Source: Anaerolineales bacterium (lineage in GTDB: Bacteria > Chloroflexota > Anaerolineae > Anaerolineales > Villigracilaceae). Taken from it: DNA of 64,000 bases. A model generated the notes under the pieces. It had not been told where the DNA came from. It made no database searches and saw only the letters and a program-made list of their open reading frames with translations. Made by a program: the position numbers and the translations under genes. Shown here one piece after another: positions 26,337-34,151 of this stretch (its first letter is position 1; the number at the start of each line of letters is the position of its first letter). The DNA lies in NCBI GenBank assembly GCA_026928255.1, contig JAIXKJ010000001.1, positions 465,943 to 529,942 of the forward strand. Direction: 5' to 3'.

Positions 26337-28625
26337 ATGACAGATATTGCAAGTTTAGGTTATCCGCGCTTGGGGGCGCGGCGCGAACTGAAACGCGCGT
26401 TAGAAAGTTATTGGTCGGGCAAAAGCGGCGCGGACGAATTGCTGGCAACCGCCAAAGATCTGCGCTTGGCGCATTGGAAAGTTCAACAAGCGGCGGGCAT
26501 TGACGTGATTCCCTCGAACGATTTTTCGCTTTACGATCACGTTCTCGACGCTGCCCGCATGGTCGGCGCGATTCCTCAGCGTTACGCTTCGCTGAAAAAC
26601 GCATCCGACCTCGACCTTTATTTCGCAATGGCGCGCGGAACGCAGCGCGACGGCCAAACGTTTGCGGCGATGGAAATGACCAAATGGTTTGACACGAACT
26701 ACCATTACATCGTCCCTGAAATTGAGAACGCTCAAAAATTTCAATTAAATTCCACAAAAATTATTGACGAATTTATCGAAGCCAAAGAAGCGGGAATTCG
26801 CACGCGCCCCGTTTTGCTTGGACCCGTTTCCTTTTTGCTGTTAAGCAAGCCCGTCTCTGCCGACGGCGTTCCGCTGCAAGAGTTGCCCAACTTGCTTCCC
26901 GTTTACGCGGAGGTGTTGGAAAAACTCGCGCAGGCTGGCGCCGATTGGGTTCAGATAGACGAGCCTTGTCTTGTCCTCGACCTTGATCAAACGCAACAAG
27001 CCGCCTATCAAGAAGCCTACGCTCGATTGAGCGCCACGAAGCGTCCGCGTTTGATGTTGACGTCCTATTTTGCGGGCTTGGCTGAAAATCTTAATTTGGC
27101 GGCGAATTTACCCGTTGACGGCTTGCACGTGGATTTAGTCCGCGCGCCGCAACAATTGGATGACGTCCTCGCGCAATTGCCTGCCGAAAAAATTCTTTCG
27201 CTCGGCGTAGTGGACGGGCGCAACGTCTGGCGCGCCGACCTCGACGCGGCGCTCGCAAAAGTTCAAAAAGCGCTTTCAGCCTTAGGCGCGGAGCGCGCGC
27301 AAATCGCGCCGAGTTGCTCGCTCATGTTCAGCCCGCACGACGTTGAGTTAGAGACGGAACTGGATTCCGACTTGCGCTCGTGGTTGTCTTTTGCGCGCCA
27401 AAAATTAGACGAGTTGAATCTGCTTAAACGCGCCGCGCAGGACGGCGTGAATTCAGTCGCCGAAGAATTTTCCGCGAATCGCAAAGCGCTCGAAAGCCGA
27501 CGCAATTCGCCGCGCGTCCACAACCCCGAAACGCGTCAACGCCTCGACGCGGCGGACGACTCGATGTTGCATCGTCAGCACGATTATCAGACGCGCAAAG
27601 CGGCGCAAGCGCAAAAACTGTCCCTGCCGCCGTTGCCGACGACGACCATCGGCTCTTTCCCGCAAACGCCCGAAGTCCGCGCGAAACGCGCCGCGAGAAA
27701 AAAAGGCGAGTTGACGCAGGAGCAATACGACGAATTTTTGAAGTCGGAAATTACGCGCACGATTCAAGAGCAAGAAAAAATGGGCTTGGACGTGTTAGTG
27801 CATGGCGAGTTTGAACGCTCGGACATGGTGGAGTATTTTGGCGAAAAATTGACGGGCATCGCCTTCACGCAAAACGGCTGGGTGCAAAGTTACGGATCGC
27901 GCGCCGTGCGTCCGCCGATTATTTTTGGCGACGTAACGCGCCCCGAAGCGATGACTGTGCGTTGGTCGGCGTACGCGCAATCGCTGACGAAGAAAGCCGT
28001 CAAAGGAATGTTGACGGGACCCGTTACTATTTTGGAATGGTCTTTCGTCCGCGACGATCAGCCGCGCTCCGAAACCTGCCGTCAACTGGCGCTGGCAATC
28101 CGCGATGAAGTAATTGATCTCGAAAGCGCGGGCATCGGCGTTATTCAAATAGACGAACCCGCTTTCCGCGAAGGGTTGCCGCTGCAAAAAGCGCGACAAG
28201 CCGACTACCTTAAATGGGCGATTGAATGCTTCCAATTGGCGTCGAGCGGCGTGAAGGACGAAACCCAAATTCACACGCACATGTGCTACGCCGAGTTTGA
28301 TCAAATCATGGATGCCATCGAACGCATGGACGCTGACGTGATTTCCATCGAAGCTTCGCGCTCGAAGATGACGTTATTAGACGCCTTCAAACAACGCCAA
28401 TATTCGCGCGACATCGGGCCGGGTGTGTACGACATCCACTCGCCGAACATCCCCGCGCAAGACGAAATGGAAACGCTGATCGAAAACGCCAAACAGGTCG
28501 TGCCAATCGAGCGGCTGTGGGTCAACCCCGATTGCGGTTTGAAAACGCGAAAATGGGACGAGGTCATCCCCGCGCTGACGCATATGGTCAACGCCGCGCA
28601 AGCCGCGCGCAAAAAGTTGAGATAA
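26337..28625 (+). CDS. metE: Cobalamin-independent methionine synthase
   Basis: MetE transfers the methyl group of 5-methyl-tetrahydrofolate (polyglutamate) to homocysteine. The 762-residue length and two-barrel structure are complete: an N-terminal folate-binding half starting SLGYPRLGARRELK, a linker, then the catalytic half from about residue 430 (TTTIGSFPQTPEVR). Zinc ligands are His648 and Cys650 in HTHMCYAEF and Cys733 in NPDCGL. AGAGGA lies 9 bases before ATG 26337. No SAM or B12 riboswitch is evident in the leader. It is probably a single-gene unit, followed by a weak terminator. Confidence 0.97.
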   Translation: MTDIASLGYPRLGARRELKRALESYWSGKSGADELLATAKDLRLAHWKVQQAAGIDVIPSNDFSLYDHVLDAARMVGAIPQRYASLKNASDLDLYFAMARGTQRDGQTFAAMEMTKWFDTNYHYIVPEIENAQKFQLNSTKIIDEFIEAKEAGIRTRPVLLGPVSFLLLSKPVSADGVPLQELPNLLPVYAEVLEKLAQAGADWVQIDEPCLVLDLDQTQQAAYQEAYARLSATKRPRLMLTSYFAGLAENLNLAANLPVDGLHVDLVRAPQQLDDVLAQLPAEKILSLGVVDGRNVWRADLDAALAKVQKALSALGAERAQIAPSCSLMFSPHDVELETELDSDLRSWLSFARQKLDELNLLKRAAQDGVNSVAEEFSANRKALESRRNSPRVHNPETRQRLDAADDSMLHRQHDYQTRKAAQAQKLSLPPLPTTTIGSFPQTPEVRAKRAARKKGELTQEQYDEFLKSEITRTIQEQEKMGLDVLVHGEFERSDMVEYFGEKLTGIAFTQNGWVQSYGSRAVRPPIIFGDVTRPEAMTVRWSAYAQSLTKKAVKGMLTGPVTILEWSFVRDDQPRSETCRQLALAIRDEVIDLESAGIGVIQIDEPAFREGLPLQKARQADYLKWAIECFQLASSGVKDETQIHTHMCYAEFDQIMDAIERMDADVISIEASRSKMTLLDAFKQRQYSRDIGPGVYDIHSPNIPAQDEMETLIENAKQVVPIERLWVNPDCGLKTRKWDEVIPALTHMVNAAQAARKKLR

Positions 28626-28630
28626 GAATT

Positions 28631-28655
28631 CTCGCGCAGGGCGCGTCTTTTCTTT
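28631..28655 (+). terminator. Probable weak terminator after metE
   Basis: CGCGC (28633-28637) and GCGCG (28641-28645) form a short stem followed by a pyrimidine tract TCTTTTCTTT. It is short, so moderate. Confidence 0.45.
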
Positions 28656-28685
28656 GTAAGCAAGTTTACAGACGAGGAGAGAGAA

Positions 28686-29870
28686 ATGAAAACGTACAAA
28701 TATTTGATTATCGGAAGCGGCATGACCGCCGACGCCGCCGTGCGCGGAATCCGCGAAGCGGACGCCGATGGCTCGATTGGCATCATCGGCGCGGAAACGG
28801 ATTTGCCCTACGCTCGTCCGCCGCTTTCCAAAGGCTTGTGGAAAGGTCGTCCGCTGGAAAAGGTTTGGCGCGGAACGGATAAATTTAACAACGTCAGTTT
28901 TCATTTAGGGCGTAAGGCGACCGAACTCGACGTGCAAGCCAAGCGCGTGCGCGACGATCAAGGCGCGGAATACGCTTACGAAAAATTACTGCTCGCCACC
29001 GGCGGAACGCCTAACCGTCTGCCCTTTGGCGGCGACGAAATTATTTACTACCGCACGCTGCAAGATTATCAGCGCCTGAAAAAACTGACCGAAACCAAGC
29101 AGCATTTTTTGGTCATCGGCGCGGGCTTCATCGGCTCGGAAATTGCCGCCGCGTTAAACATGCAAGGCAAAAAAGTTACCATGCTCTTCCTTGATAACGC
29201 CATCGGCGAGCGTGTTTATCCGCCCGATTTGGCGCAATACATCAACGAGGTGTACAGCAAAAAAGGCGTGGAGTTGATCGGCGCGGACGGAATTACCGAA
29301 CTGGAAAAAGTCGGCGATAAATTTAAGGTGAAAACGCGCGGCGGACATTCCTTTGAAGTGGACGGCGTCGTCGCCGGCTTGGGCGTTCGCCCCAATGTGG
29401 ATTTGGCGAAGTCTGCGGGGTTGAAAGTCGAAAACGGCATCGTCGTTGACGACCATTTGCAAACCTCCGCGCCAGACGTGTACGCGGCGGGCGACGTCGC
29501 CATGTTCCCGCACGCGGCGCTGGGCAAGATGAAGCGCGTCGAGCATGAAGATAACGCGCTGCAAATGGGCAAACAAGCAGGGCGCAACATGGCGGGCGCA
29601 AACGAAGCCTACACTCACGCGCCGACCTTTTATTCCGACTTGTTTGAGTTGGGTTACGAAGCCGTCGGCGAGTTGAGCAGCGAAATGGAAATGGTCGCCG
29701 ATTGGCAAGAGCCGTTCCAAAAAGGCGTGGTCTATTACCTCGACAACGGGCGCGTGCGCGGCGTGTTGCTCTGGAACGTCTGGCAGAAAACCGAAGCGGC
29801 GAGCGCTCTAATTGCGGAAAATAAAACCTACCAAGCCAACGAGTTGATTGGCAAAATCGCCGTCAACTAA
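28686..29870 (+). CDS. FAD/NAD(P)-dependent oxidoreductase (ferredoxin/rubredoxin reductase-like)
   Basis: The 394-residue protein is a pyridine-nucleotide disulfide-type oxidoreductase without a redox-active disulfide. It has an FAD-binding GSGMTADAAVRGIRE near the N-terminus, ARPPLSKGLWKG, an NAD(P)-binding IGAGFIGSEIAAALN at about residues 143-157, and the FAD motif DVYAAGDVAMFP near 265. The closest family by pattern is the AIF/ferredoxin-NAD(P) reductase group. GAGGAGAG lies right before the ATG. It opens a gene run of redox and repair functions, so supplying electrons to a thiol or small redox protein is likely but unproven. Confidence 0.88.
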   Translation: MKTYKYLIIGSGMTADAAVRGIREADADGSIGIIGAETDLPYARPPLSKGLWKGRPLEKVWRGTDKFNNVSFHLGRKATELDVQAKRVRDDQGAEYAYEKLLLATGGTPNRLPFGGDEIIYYRTLQDYQRLKKLTETKQHFLVIGAGFIGSEIAAALNMQGKKVTMLFLDNAIGERVYPPDLAQYINEVYSKKGVELIGADGITELEKVGDKFKVKTRGGHSFEVDGVVAGLGVRPNVDLAKSAGLKVENGIVVDDHLQTSAPDVYAAGDVAMFPHAALGKMKRVEHEDNALQMGKQAGRNMAGANEAYTHAPTFYSDLFELGYEAVGELSSEMEMVADWQEPFQKGVVYYLDNGRVRGVLLWNVWQKTEAASALIAENKTYQANELIGKIAVN

Positions 29871-29884
29871 GCGGACATAAAACG

Positions 29885-30736
29885 ATGACCGAAAATTTCT
29901 CTTTGGACGAACAACGTCAAAAAGCGCGACAATTTTTTGAAGCGCACCGCGCGCCGCAGGTTTTGGTTTTGGCGAACGCTTGGGATGCGGCTTCGGCGAA
30001 AATGTTTGAAGTCTGCGGCTTTCGCGCCGTCGCTACGACAAGCGCGGGAGTCGCCAACTCCTACGGCTACCCCGACGGCGAAAAGATGAGCCGCGCCGAA
30101 ACGCTGGACGTTGTGCGCCGCATCGCGCGCGCGGTGGACGTCCCCGTTACGGCGGACATGGAAGCGGGCTTTGGGTCAACGTCCGACGAAGTCGCCGAAA
30201 CCGCGCGTCTGGTTTTGGAGGCGGGCGCTGTCGGCTTGAACTTGGAAGACGGAACAGACGACGACGCGCGTCCGCTCTTGGCGATTGACGAGCAAGTCGA
30301 ACGCATCAAAGCCGTCAAACGCGCGGCGGAAAACTTCGGCGTTCCCTTGCTGCTCAACGCCCGCGTGGATGTGTACGAAAAATTTGGCGCGGACGTCAAC
30401 GACCGTTTAGCGCAAACCGTCGAACGCGCCAAAGCCTACCTCGAAGCGGGCGCCGATTGCGTCTTCCCGATTGCGATGGACGACAAAGACGAAATCGCCG
30501 AACTCGTTCGCGCGACGAACAACGCGCCGATTAACATCCTCGCGCGGCACGGCAGCCTGCCTGTGTCGGCGTTGGAGAAGTTAGGAGTGGCGCGAATCAG
30601 TTTCGGGTCGATTCCGATGCGGGCGACGATGGCGACCGTCAAACAGATCGCGCAAGAAATCCAAGAGCGCGGAACGTACAACTTCGCGCAAGGCATTCCG
30701 ACTTATACCGAGTTGAACAACTACTTCAAAAAATAG
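29885..30736 (+). CDS. Isocitrate lyase/phosphoenolpyruvate mutase family protein
   Basis: The 283-residue TIM-barrel protein shows the superfamily pattern LANAWDAASAKMFE, VTADMEAGFGSTSDEV, GLNLEDGTDD and LLNARVDVY. The catalytic cysteine motif KKCGH of true isocitrate/methylisocitrate lyases is absent, so it belongs to the broad 2-pyruvyl-phosphate/oxaloacetate-hydrolase-like group of unknown substrate. It lies 14 bp after the FAD oxidoreductase and 9 bp before the DsbA-like gene, so all three are likely co-transcribed. Confidence 0.85.
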   Translation: MTENFSLDEQRQKARQFFEAHRAPQVLVLANAWDAASAKMFEVCGFRAVATTSAGVANSYGYPDGEKMSRAETLDVVRRIARAVDVPVTADMEAGFGSTSDEVAETARLVLEAGAVGLNLEDGTDDDARPLLAIDEQVERIKAVKRAAENFGVPLLLNARVDVYEKFGADVNDRLAQTVERAKAYLEAGADCVFPIAMDDKDEIAELVRATNNAPINILARHGSLPVSALEKLGVARISFGSIPMRATMATVKQIAQEIQERGTYNFAQGIPTYTELNNYFKK

Positions 30737-30745
30737 GAGAAAACT

Positions 30746-31417
30746 ATGACTGAAAAAATTCCTGAAATTTGGGAATGGGCGGAATATTACTGACCGTGGT
30801 GCTACGTTGCGGCCGTGCGCCTGCATAAAATGGCCCCCGAATACGAAGGGCGCGTGCGTTTGGTAGAGAAGGCTTTTCCGCTGGAAGTCTACGGCGGCGG
30901 CGGGCCTCCGCGCGCGATCTTAGAACAGGAGATTTGGCTGGCGGCGCTTCAAGAGCCGGACGCCGTCTTCAAGCCTTTCTCTGACGATTTCCCGACAACC
31001 ACGCTGCCCGCTTTTGACGCGGCTTGGTGCGCCGCGCAACAAGGCGAGCAAATTGGGCGCGATTTTGATTTGCGAATCCGCCGCGCATTTTTTGCGGAAG
31101 GGCGTAACATCGGCAAGCGCGAGGTGATGCTTGAACTCGCCCGCGAAGCGGGATTGGATATGGACGACTTTGCGCGGCGCTTCAACAGCGACGAGCCGCG
31201 CGCCGCCGTGCTTGCGGAAGGCAAACTGGGCAAAGAGCAATTTGGCGTGCGCGGCACGCCGACGGTGATGCTCGACAACGGCAAGAAAATGCGGCATAAA
31301 ATGGCTTATCCCGCTTTTGAAAATGACTTGGTCGTTTCAGTAGGCAAGTTGCCTTGTTGCGGCGAAGGCTGTTACGAAGCCACCCGCGAGTTGTTTGAAA
31401 AAGCGTTAGGAAATTAA
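30746..31417 (+). CDS. DsbA/FrnE-family oxidoreductase with in-frame UGA at the active site, candidate selenoprotein
   Basis: An ATG at 30746 with AGGAGA at 30735-30740 opens a 224-codon frame interrupted only by TGA at 30791-30793. The context is EWAEYY-U16-PWCYVAAVRL: the UGA stands exactly where the first Cys of the CPWC thioredoxin-fold active site belongs. The rest is a complete DsbA/2-hydroxychromene-isomerase type protein with the helical insert (FDLRIRRAFFAEGRN) and the cis-Pro loop GVRGTPTVML. It ends with an extra cysteine cluster, LPCCGEGC. Read with selenocysteine it is a 223-residue cytoplasmic thiol oxidoreductase. Neighbours terminate normally on TGA and use TGG for Trp, so recoding to Trp is unlikely. 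Alternatives are a nonsense mutation or sequencing error, or a truncated start at GTG 30815. An AhpD-like redox gene follows. Confidence 0.68.
30798..30821 (+). promoter_or_regulatory. SECIS-like hairpin downstream of the in-frame UGA
   Basis: Starting 4 nt after the UGA, GGTGC pairs with GCGCC (one G-U), a single U at 30803 bulges on the 5' side, ACG pairs with CGT, and the 7-nt loop TTGCGGC contains several G residues. The architecture (lower stem, bulged U, short upper stem, G-containing loop within about 20 nt of the UGA) resembles the bacterial fdhF SECIS bound by SelB. The first two loop bases are UU, which is not ideal. The call depends on the selenocysteine interpretation. Confidence 0.5.
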
Positions 31418-31445
31418 AACAAGAAGGATAAAAAAGAAGGTAAAA

Positions 31446-31928
31446 ATGCAACCTCGATTGAATTACTCGAAGATTGCCCCCAACGGGGCGGACGGTTTAG
31501 CGCAACAGGAAAAATATATCCACAGTTGCGGATTAGAAGAAAGCCTGATCGAATTGGTGAAACTGCGCGCCTCGCAACTCAACGGCTGCGCTTACTGCAT
31601 TGACATGCACACCAAAGACGCGCGTTCCAACGGCGAGAGCGAACAGCGTTTGTACGCCGTCAGCGCTTGGCACGAAGCGCCGTTCTTCACCGACCGCGAA
31701 CGCGCCGCGCTGGAATGGACCGAAGCGGTTACGCTCGTCAGCCAAGACCATGTCCCCGACGCGGTTTACGAATCGGTCAGCAAGCATTTCACCGAAAAGG
31801 AATTGGTGGATTTGACCTTCGCCGTCATCGCCATTAACAGTTGGAATCGCCTCGCGGTCAGTTTCCGCTCGACGGCGGGGACGTATAAACCCAATCATCC
31901 GACGACGAAAAAAGAAGCGCCGAAGTAA
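31446..31928 (+). CDS. AhpD-like/carboxymuconolactone decarboxylase family protein
   Basis: The 160-residue helical protein contains the redox motif GCAYCIDMH (CxxC with a following His) at about 47-55, as in AhpD-type alkylhydroperoxidases. It also has the CMD pattern ERAALEWTEAVTLVS and FTEKELVDLTFAVIAINSWNRLAV. It probably acts as a cytoplasmic peroxidase or thiol relay. Located 28 bp after the DsbA-like gene, it may exchange electrons with that protein or the FAD reductase two genes upstream. GAAGG precedes the ATG. Confidence 0.9.
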   Translation: MQPRLNYSKIAPNGADGLAQQEKYIHSCGLEESLIELVKLRASQLNGCAYCIDMHTKDARSNGESEQRLYAVSAWHEAPFFTDRERAALEWTEAVTLVSQDHVPDAVYESVSKHFTEKELVDLTFAVIAINSWNRLAVSFRSTAGTYKPNHPTTKKEAPK

Positions 31929-31937
31929 GAGCTTGAC

Positions 31938-32864
31938 GTGTCTGTTCGCGCCTTTTTTACGCTGAACCCTTCTCCGCCCTTTCGGCTGGATTTAACCGCT
32001 TGGGCGCTTCGTCGCCGCGCGGATAACATCTTCGACCGTTGGGACGGTAGAGTCTATCGGCGCGTGCTGGTCGCCGAAGACGGCAAGCCGTTTGAGGTGG
32101 CGGTTACGCAAGTCGTCGAGTCGAGAGAGCCGCTCTTGCAGGTGTTCATTTTTGGCAGGCGACTCGACGACGAAATTCAACGCCAAAGCATCGAAGCGTT
32201 GAATCGCTTGCTGGGATTAAGCGTCAACCTGGACAAGTTTTACGGCGCGGCGAAACGCGACGAAACCTTGAAATCGCTGGCGCTTCCTTTTCGCGGATTT
32301 AGACCGCCGCGCTTGCTGACTCCCTTTGAGGCGCTGGTTAACGCGATTGCCTGTCAACAGTTGACGCTGACCATGGGCATTCGTCTGCTGAACAGTTTGA
32401 CCGAGAAATACGGGCAGGCGCTAGAAACGGCGGACGGCGTCGTCCATGCTTTTCCTCGTCCGCGCGATTTGGCGAACGCCGACGTTGAAGATTTGCGTCA
32501 GATGAAGTTTAGTTATCAAAAGGCGCGCTACATCATCGGTGCGGCGCAGTTAATCGAAGAGGGGAAATTGGACTTAGATTCCGCCGCCGCGTTGGATGAC
32601 GAAAGCGCCGTCAAGCGTCTGAGCGAGTTGAAAGGCGTCGGGCGTTGGACGGCGGAGTACGTCCTCTTGCGCGGGCTGGGGCGGACGCACATCTTCCCAG
32701 CGGACGACGTCGGCGCGAGAAATAATTTGGAGCGTTGGCTGGAACTGCCGCAAAAATTAGATTATGACGGCGTCCACGAGACGATAAAAGATTGGAAAGA
32801 CTACGGCGGGCTGATTTACTTCCACCTGCTGTTGAAGAGTTTGTCTGAAAAAGGAATGGTTTAG
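31938..32864 (+). CDS. DNA-3-methyladenine glycosylase II-like (AlkA family)
   Basis: The 308-residue protein has an N-terminal AlkA-type domain (FFTLNPSPPFRLDLT) and the HhH-GPD superfamily core: ALVNAIACQQLTLTMG, the helix-hairpin-helix LKGVGRWTAEYVLLRGLG, and the catalytic Asp257 in FPADDVGARN. It excises alkylated bases in base-excision repair. Translation starts with GTG at 31938, 9 bp after the AhpD-like gene; no ATG fits. The link with redox genes suggests a stress-related operon. Confidence 0.9.
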   Translation: MSVRAFFTLNPSPPFRLDLTAWALRRRADNIFDRWDGRVYRRVLVAEDGKPFEVAVTQVVESREPLLQVFIFGRRLDDEIQRQSIEALNRLLGLSVNLDKFYGAAKRDETLKSLALPFRGFRPPRLLTPFEALVNAIACQQLTLTMGIRLLNSLTEKYGQALETADGVVHAFPRPRDLANADVEDLRQMKFSYQKARYIIGAAQLIEEGKLDLDSAAALDDESAVKRLSELKGVGRWTAEYVLLRGLGRTHIFPADDVGARNNLERWLELPQKLDYDGVHETIKDWKDYGGLIYFHLLLKSLSEKGMV

Positions 32865-32876
32865 AAAGGAAAAGCC

Positions 32877-33230
32877 ATGATCAAGGTAAAGCGCGTTTAC
32901 GAAGAAGCCGAAAAAAGCGACGGCGCTCGTTTTTTAGTGGAGCGTTTGTGGCCTCGCGGCATGAAAAAAGAAGCGCTGAAAATGGACGCTTGGTTGAAAG
33001 ACGCCGCGCCCAGCGCCGACCTGCGGAACTGGTTCTCGCACGACCCGCTGAAATGGGACGAGTTTCAAAAGCGCTATCAAGCGGAGTTAAAAGCCAACCC
33101 CGAAGCGTGGAAACCCATCGTCGAGGCGGCGAAGCAAGGCGACGTTACCCTGCTGTACAGCGCGCACGACACCGAGCATAACAACGCGCTAACCTTGGCG
33201 GCTTTCTTGAAAAAGAAGTTGAAGAAATAA
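32877..33230 (+). CDS. DUF488 family protein
   Basis: The 117-residue protein matches DUF488 in the segments VKRVYEEAEKSDGARFLVERLWPRG, DLRNWFSHDPLKWDEFQKRY and VTLLYSAHDTEHNNALTLAAFL. The function of this small alpha/beta family is not established. AAAGGA precedes the ATG, 12 bp after the AlkA-like gene. Confidence 0.85.
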   Translation: MIKVKRVYEEAEKSDGARFLVERLWPRGMKKEALKMDAWLKDAAPSADLRNWFSHDPLKWDEFQKRYQAELKANPEAWKPIVEAAKQGDVTLLYSAHDTEHNNALTLAAFLKKKLKK

Positions 33231-33337
33231 ATTTTATTTGAAATGTTTTCGCCGCGCAAGAACGGCGATTCATCTACGGCTTCGTCCTCCGTCAAAAGGG
33301 CGAAAAATAAAATCATCTACTTAAAGGAGCTTTAGCA

Positions 33338-33574
33338 ATGAGCGAAATTGTAAGCGAATTAGACGTGCGCGTGATTCCTCCGCCGCAGAAACACCCGAAG
33401 ATTTTTGAAACCTTTGACGGCTTGACCGTCGGACAAAGTTTTGTCTTGATCAACGATCACGACCCGCGCCCGCTTCATTATCAATTTGACCGCGAACGCG
33501 CCGGTCAATACAACTGGGAATACTTGGAACAAGGTCCCGAAGTTTGGCGCGTGCAAATTAGCAAAGTCGCTTAA
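33338..33574 (+). CDS. DUF2249 family small protein
   Basis: The 78-residue protein (FETFDGLTVGQSFVLINDHDPRPLHYQF, then WEYLEQGPEVWRVQI) is a DUF2249 domain, a TusA-like fold often found near redox, cupin and hemerythrin genes. The His-Asp-Pro-Arg-Pro segment is characteristic. AAAGGAGCT lies in front of the ATG. Preceding 33231-33337 shows no gene. A terminator follows. Confidence 0.85.
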   Translation: MSEIVSELDVRVIPPPQKHPKIFETFDGLTVGQSFVLINDHDPRPLHYQFDRERAGQYNWEYLEQGPEVWRVQISKVA

Positions 33575-33587
33575 TCTTGCAATTCAT

Positions 33588-33618
33588 AAAACGTCCCGAT
33601 TTTTTCGGGGCGTTTTTA
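33588..33618 (+). terminator. Intrinsic terminator after the DUF2249 gene
   Basis: AAACGTCCCGA pairs with TCGGGGCGTTT around a T-rich loop, followed by TTTATA. Confidence 0.85.
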
Positions 33619-33633
33619 TATCTAAAAAATCGT

Positions 33634-33639
33634 TATAAT
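33634..33639 (+). promoter_or_regulatory. Probable -10 box of the cupin gene
   Basis: A perfect TATAAT lies 45 bp before the cupin ATG and directly after a terminator, but no convincing -35 box is seen at 16-18 bp. Confidence 0.45.
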
Positions 33640-33683
33640 GAGCGGAAGCAAGTTGTCGAAATATCAAAATGGAGGAACTTGAA

Positions 33684-34010
33684 ATGAAATCTGTAAACTT
33701 GTTGGAAAACGTGCCGTTTAGCGATAAAGACCCGCACGCCGAGCCGCTTCATGTGGACGGCAAAGGGCGCGCCATTCTTTTTACTTTGAAGCCGGGGCAA
33801 GCCATCCGCGAGCATAACGCGCCCAGTTCGCCGTTCTTTGCCGTCATCCTGCGCGGACGCGGCGTGTTTAGCGGCGGCGACGGCGTCGAGCAAACCTTCG
33901 GCGCGAACACCTTGCTCATCTTTGACGAAGGCGAAAATCATGCCATCCGCGCCGAAGACGAGGAAGTGGTCTTCGTCGGCTTTTTGCACGGCGTTCCGAG
34001 TCCCGAATAA
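33684..34010 (+). CDS. Small cupin-domain protein
   Basis: The 108-residue protein is a single cupin barrel: PGQAIREHNAPSSPFFAVILRGRG forms the first metal-binding motif (His at EHN) and FDEGENHAIRAEDEEVVF the second. The true start is the ATG at 33684, because GGAGGA at 33671-33676 lies directly upstream; an ATG at 33669 is too close to it. Substrate unknown. It is a single-gene unit between two terminators. Confidence 0.85.
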   Translation: MKSVNLLENVPFSDKDPHAEPLHVDGKGRAILFTLKPGQAIREHNAPSSPFFAVILRGRGVFSGGDGVEQTFGANTLLIFDEGENHAIRAEDEEVVFVGFLHGVPSPE

Positions 34011-34033
34011 AATAAAAAGAACATAATTTTCTG

Positions 34034-34086
34034 AAATCTCTCAATCGCGTTGAAAATAATTTTCGCGGTTGAGAGATTTTATTTTC
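34034..34086 (+). terminator. Terminator between cupin and rpsD
   Basis: A 16-bp stem (34034-34049 with 34064-34079, one G-T) with a 14-nt loop is followed by TATTTT. It may work in both directions. Confidence 0.8.
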
Positions 34087-34151
34087 AGCGTCGCATCTGG
34101 ATTTTTGACGAAGGGAATCTTATACTAATTCGTCGAGGAGATAGTTTATCA

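Noticed and set aside
26072..26757. Minus-strand frame through the MITE-like element and the start of metE
   Set aside because: It is mostly the complement of metE and the repeat; low-complexity Arg-rich translation, no family pattern.
30791..30793. UGA read as tryptophan (alternative genetic code)
   Set aside because: Many genes here end in TGA (hsdR, glgA) and Trp is encoded by TGG throughout; a Trp would also not make sense as the active-site residue.
30815..31417. Shorter DsbA-like gene starting at GTG 30815
   Set aside because: It would lose the active-site motif and has no ribosome binding site, whereas ATG 30746 has AGGAGA and gives the family N-terminus.
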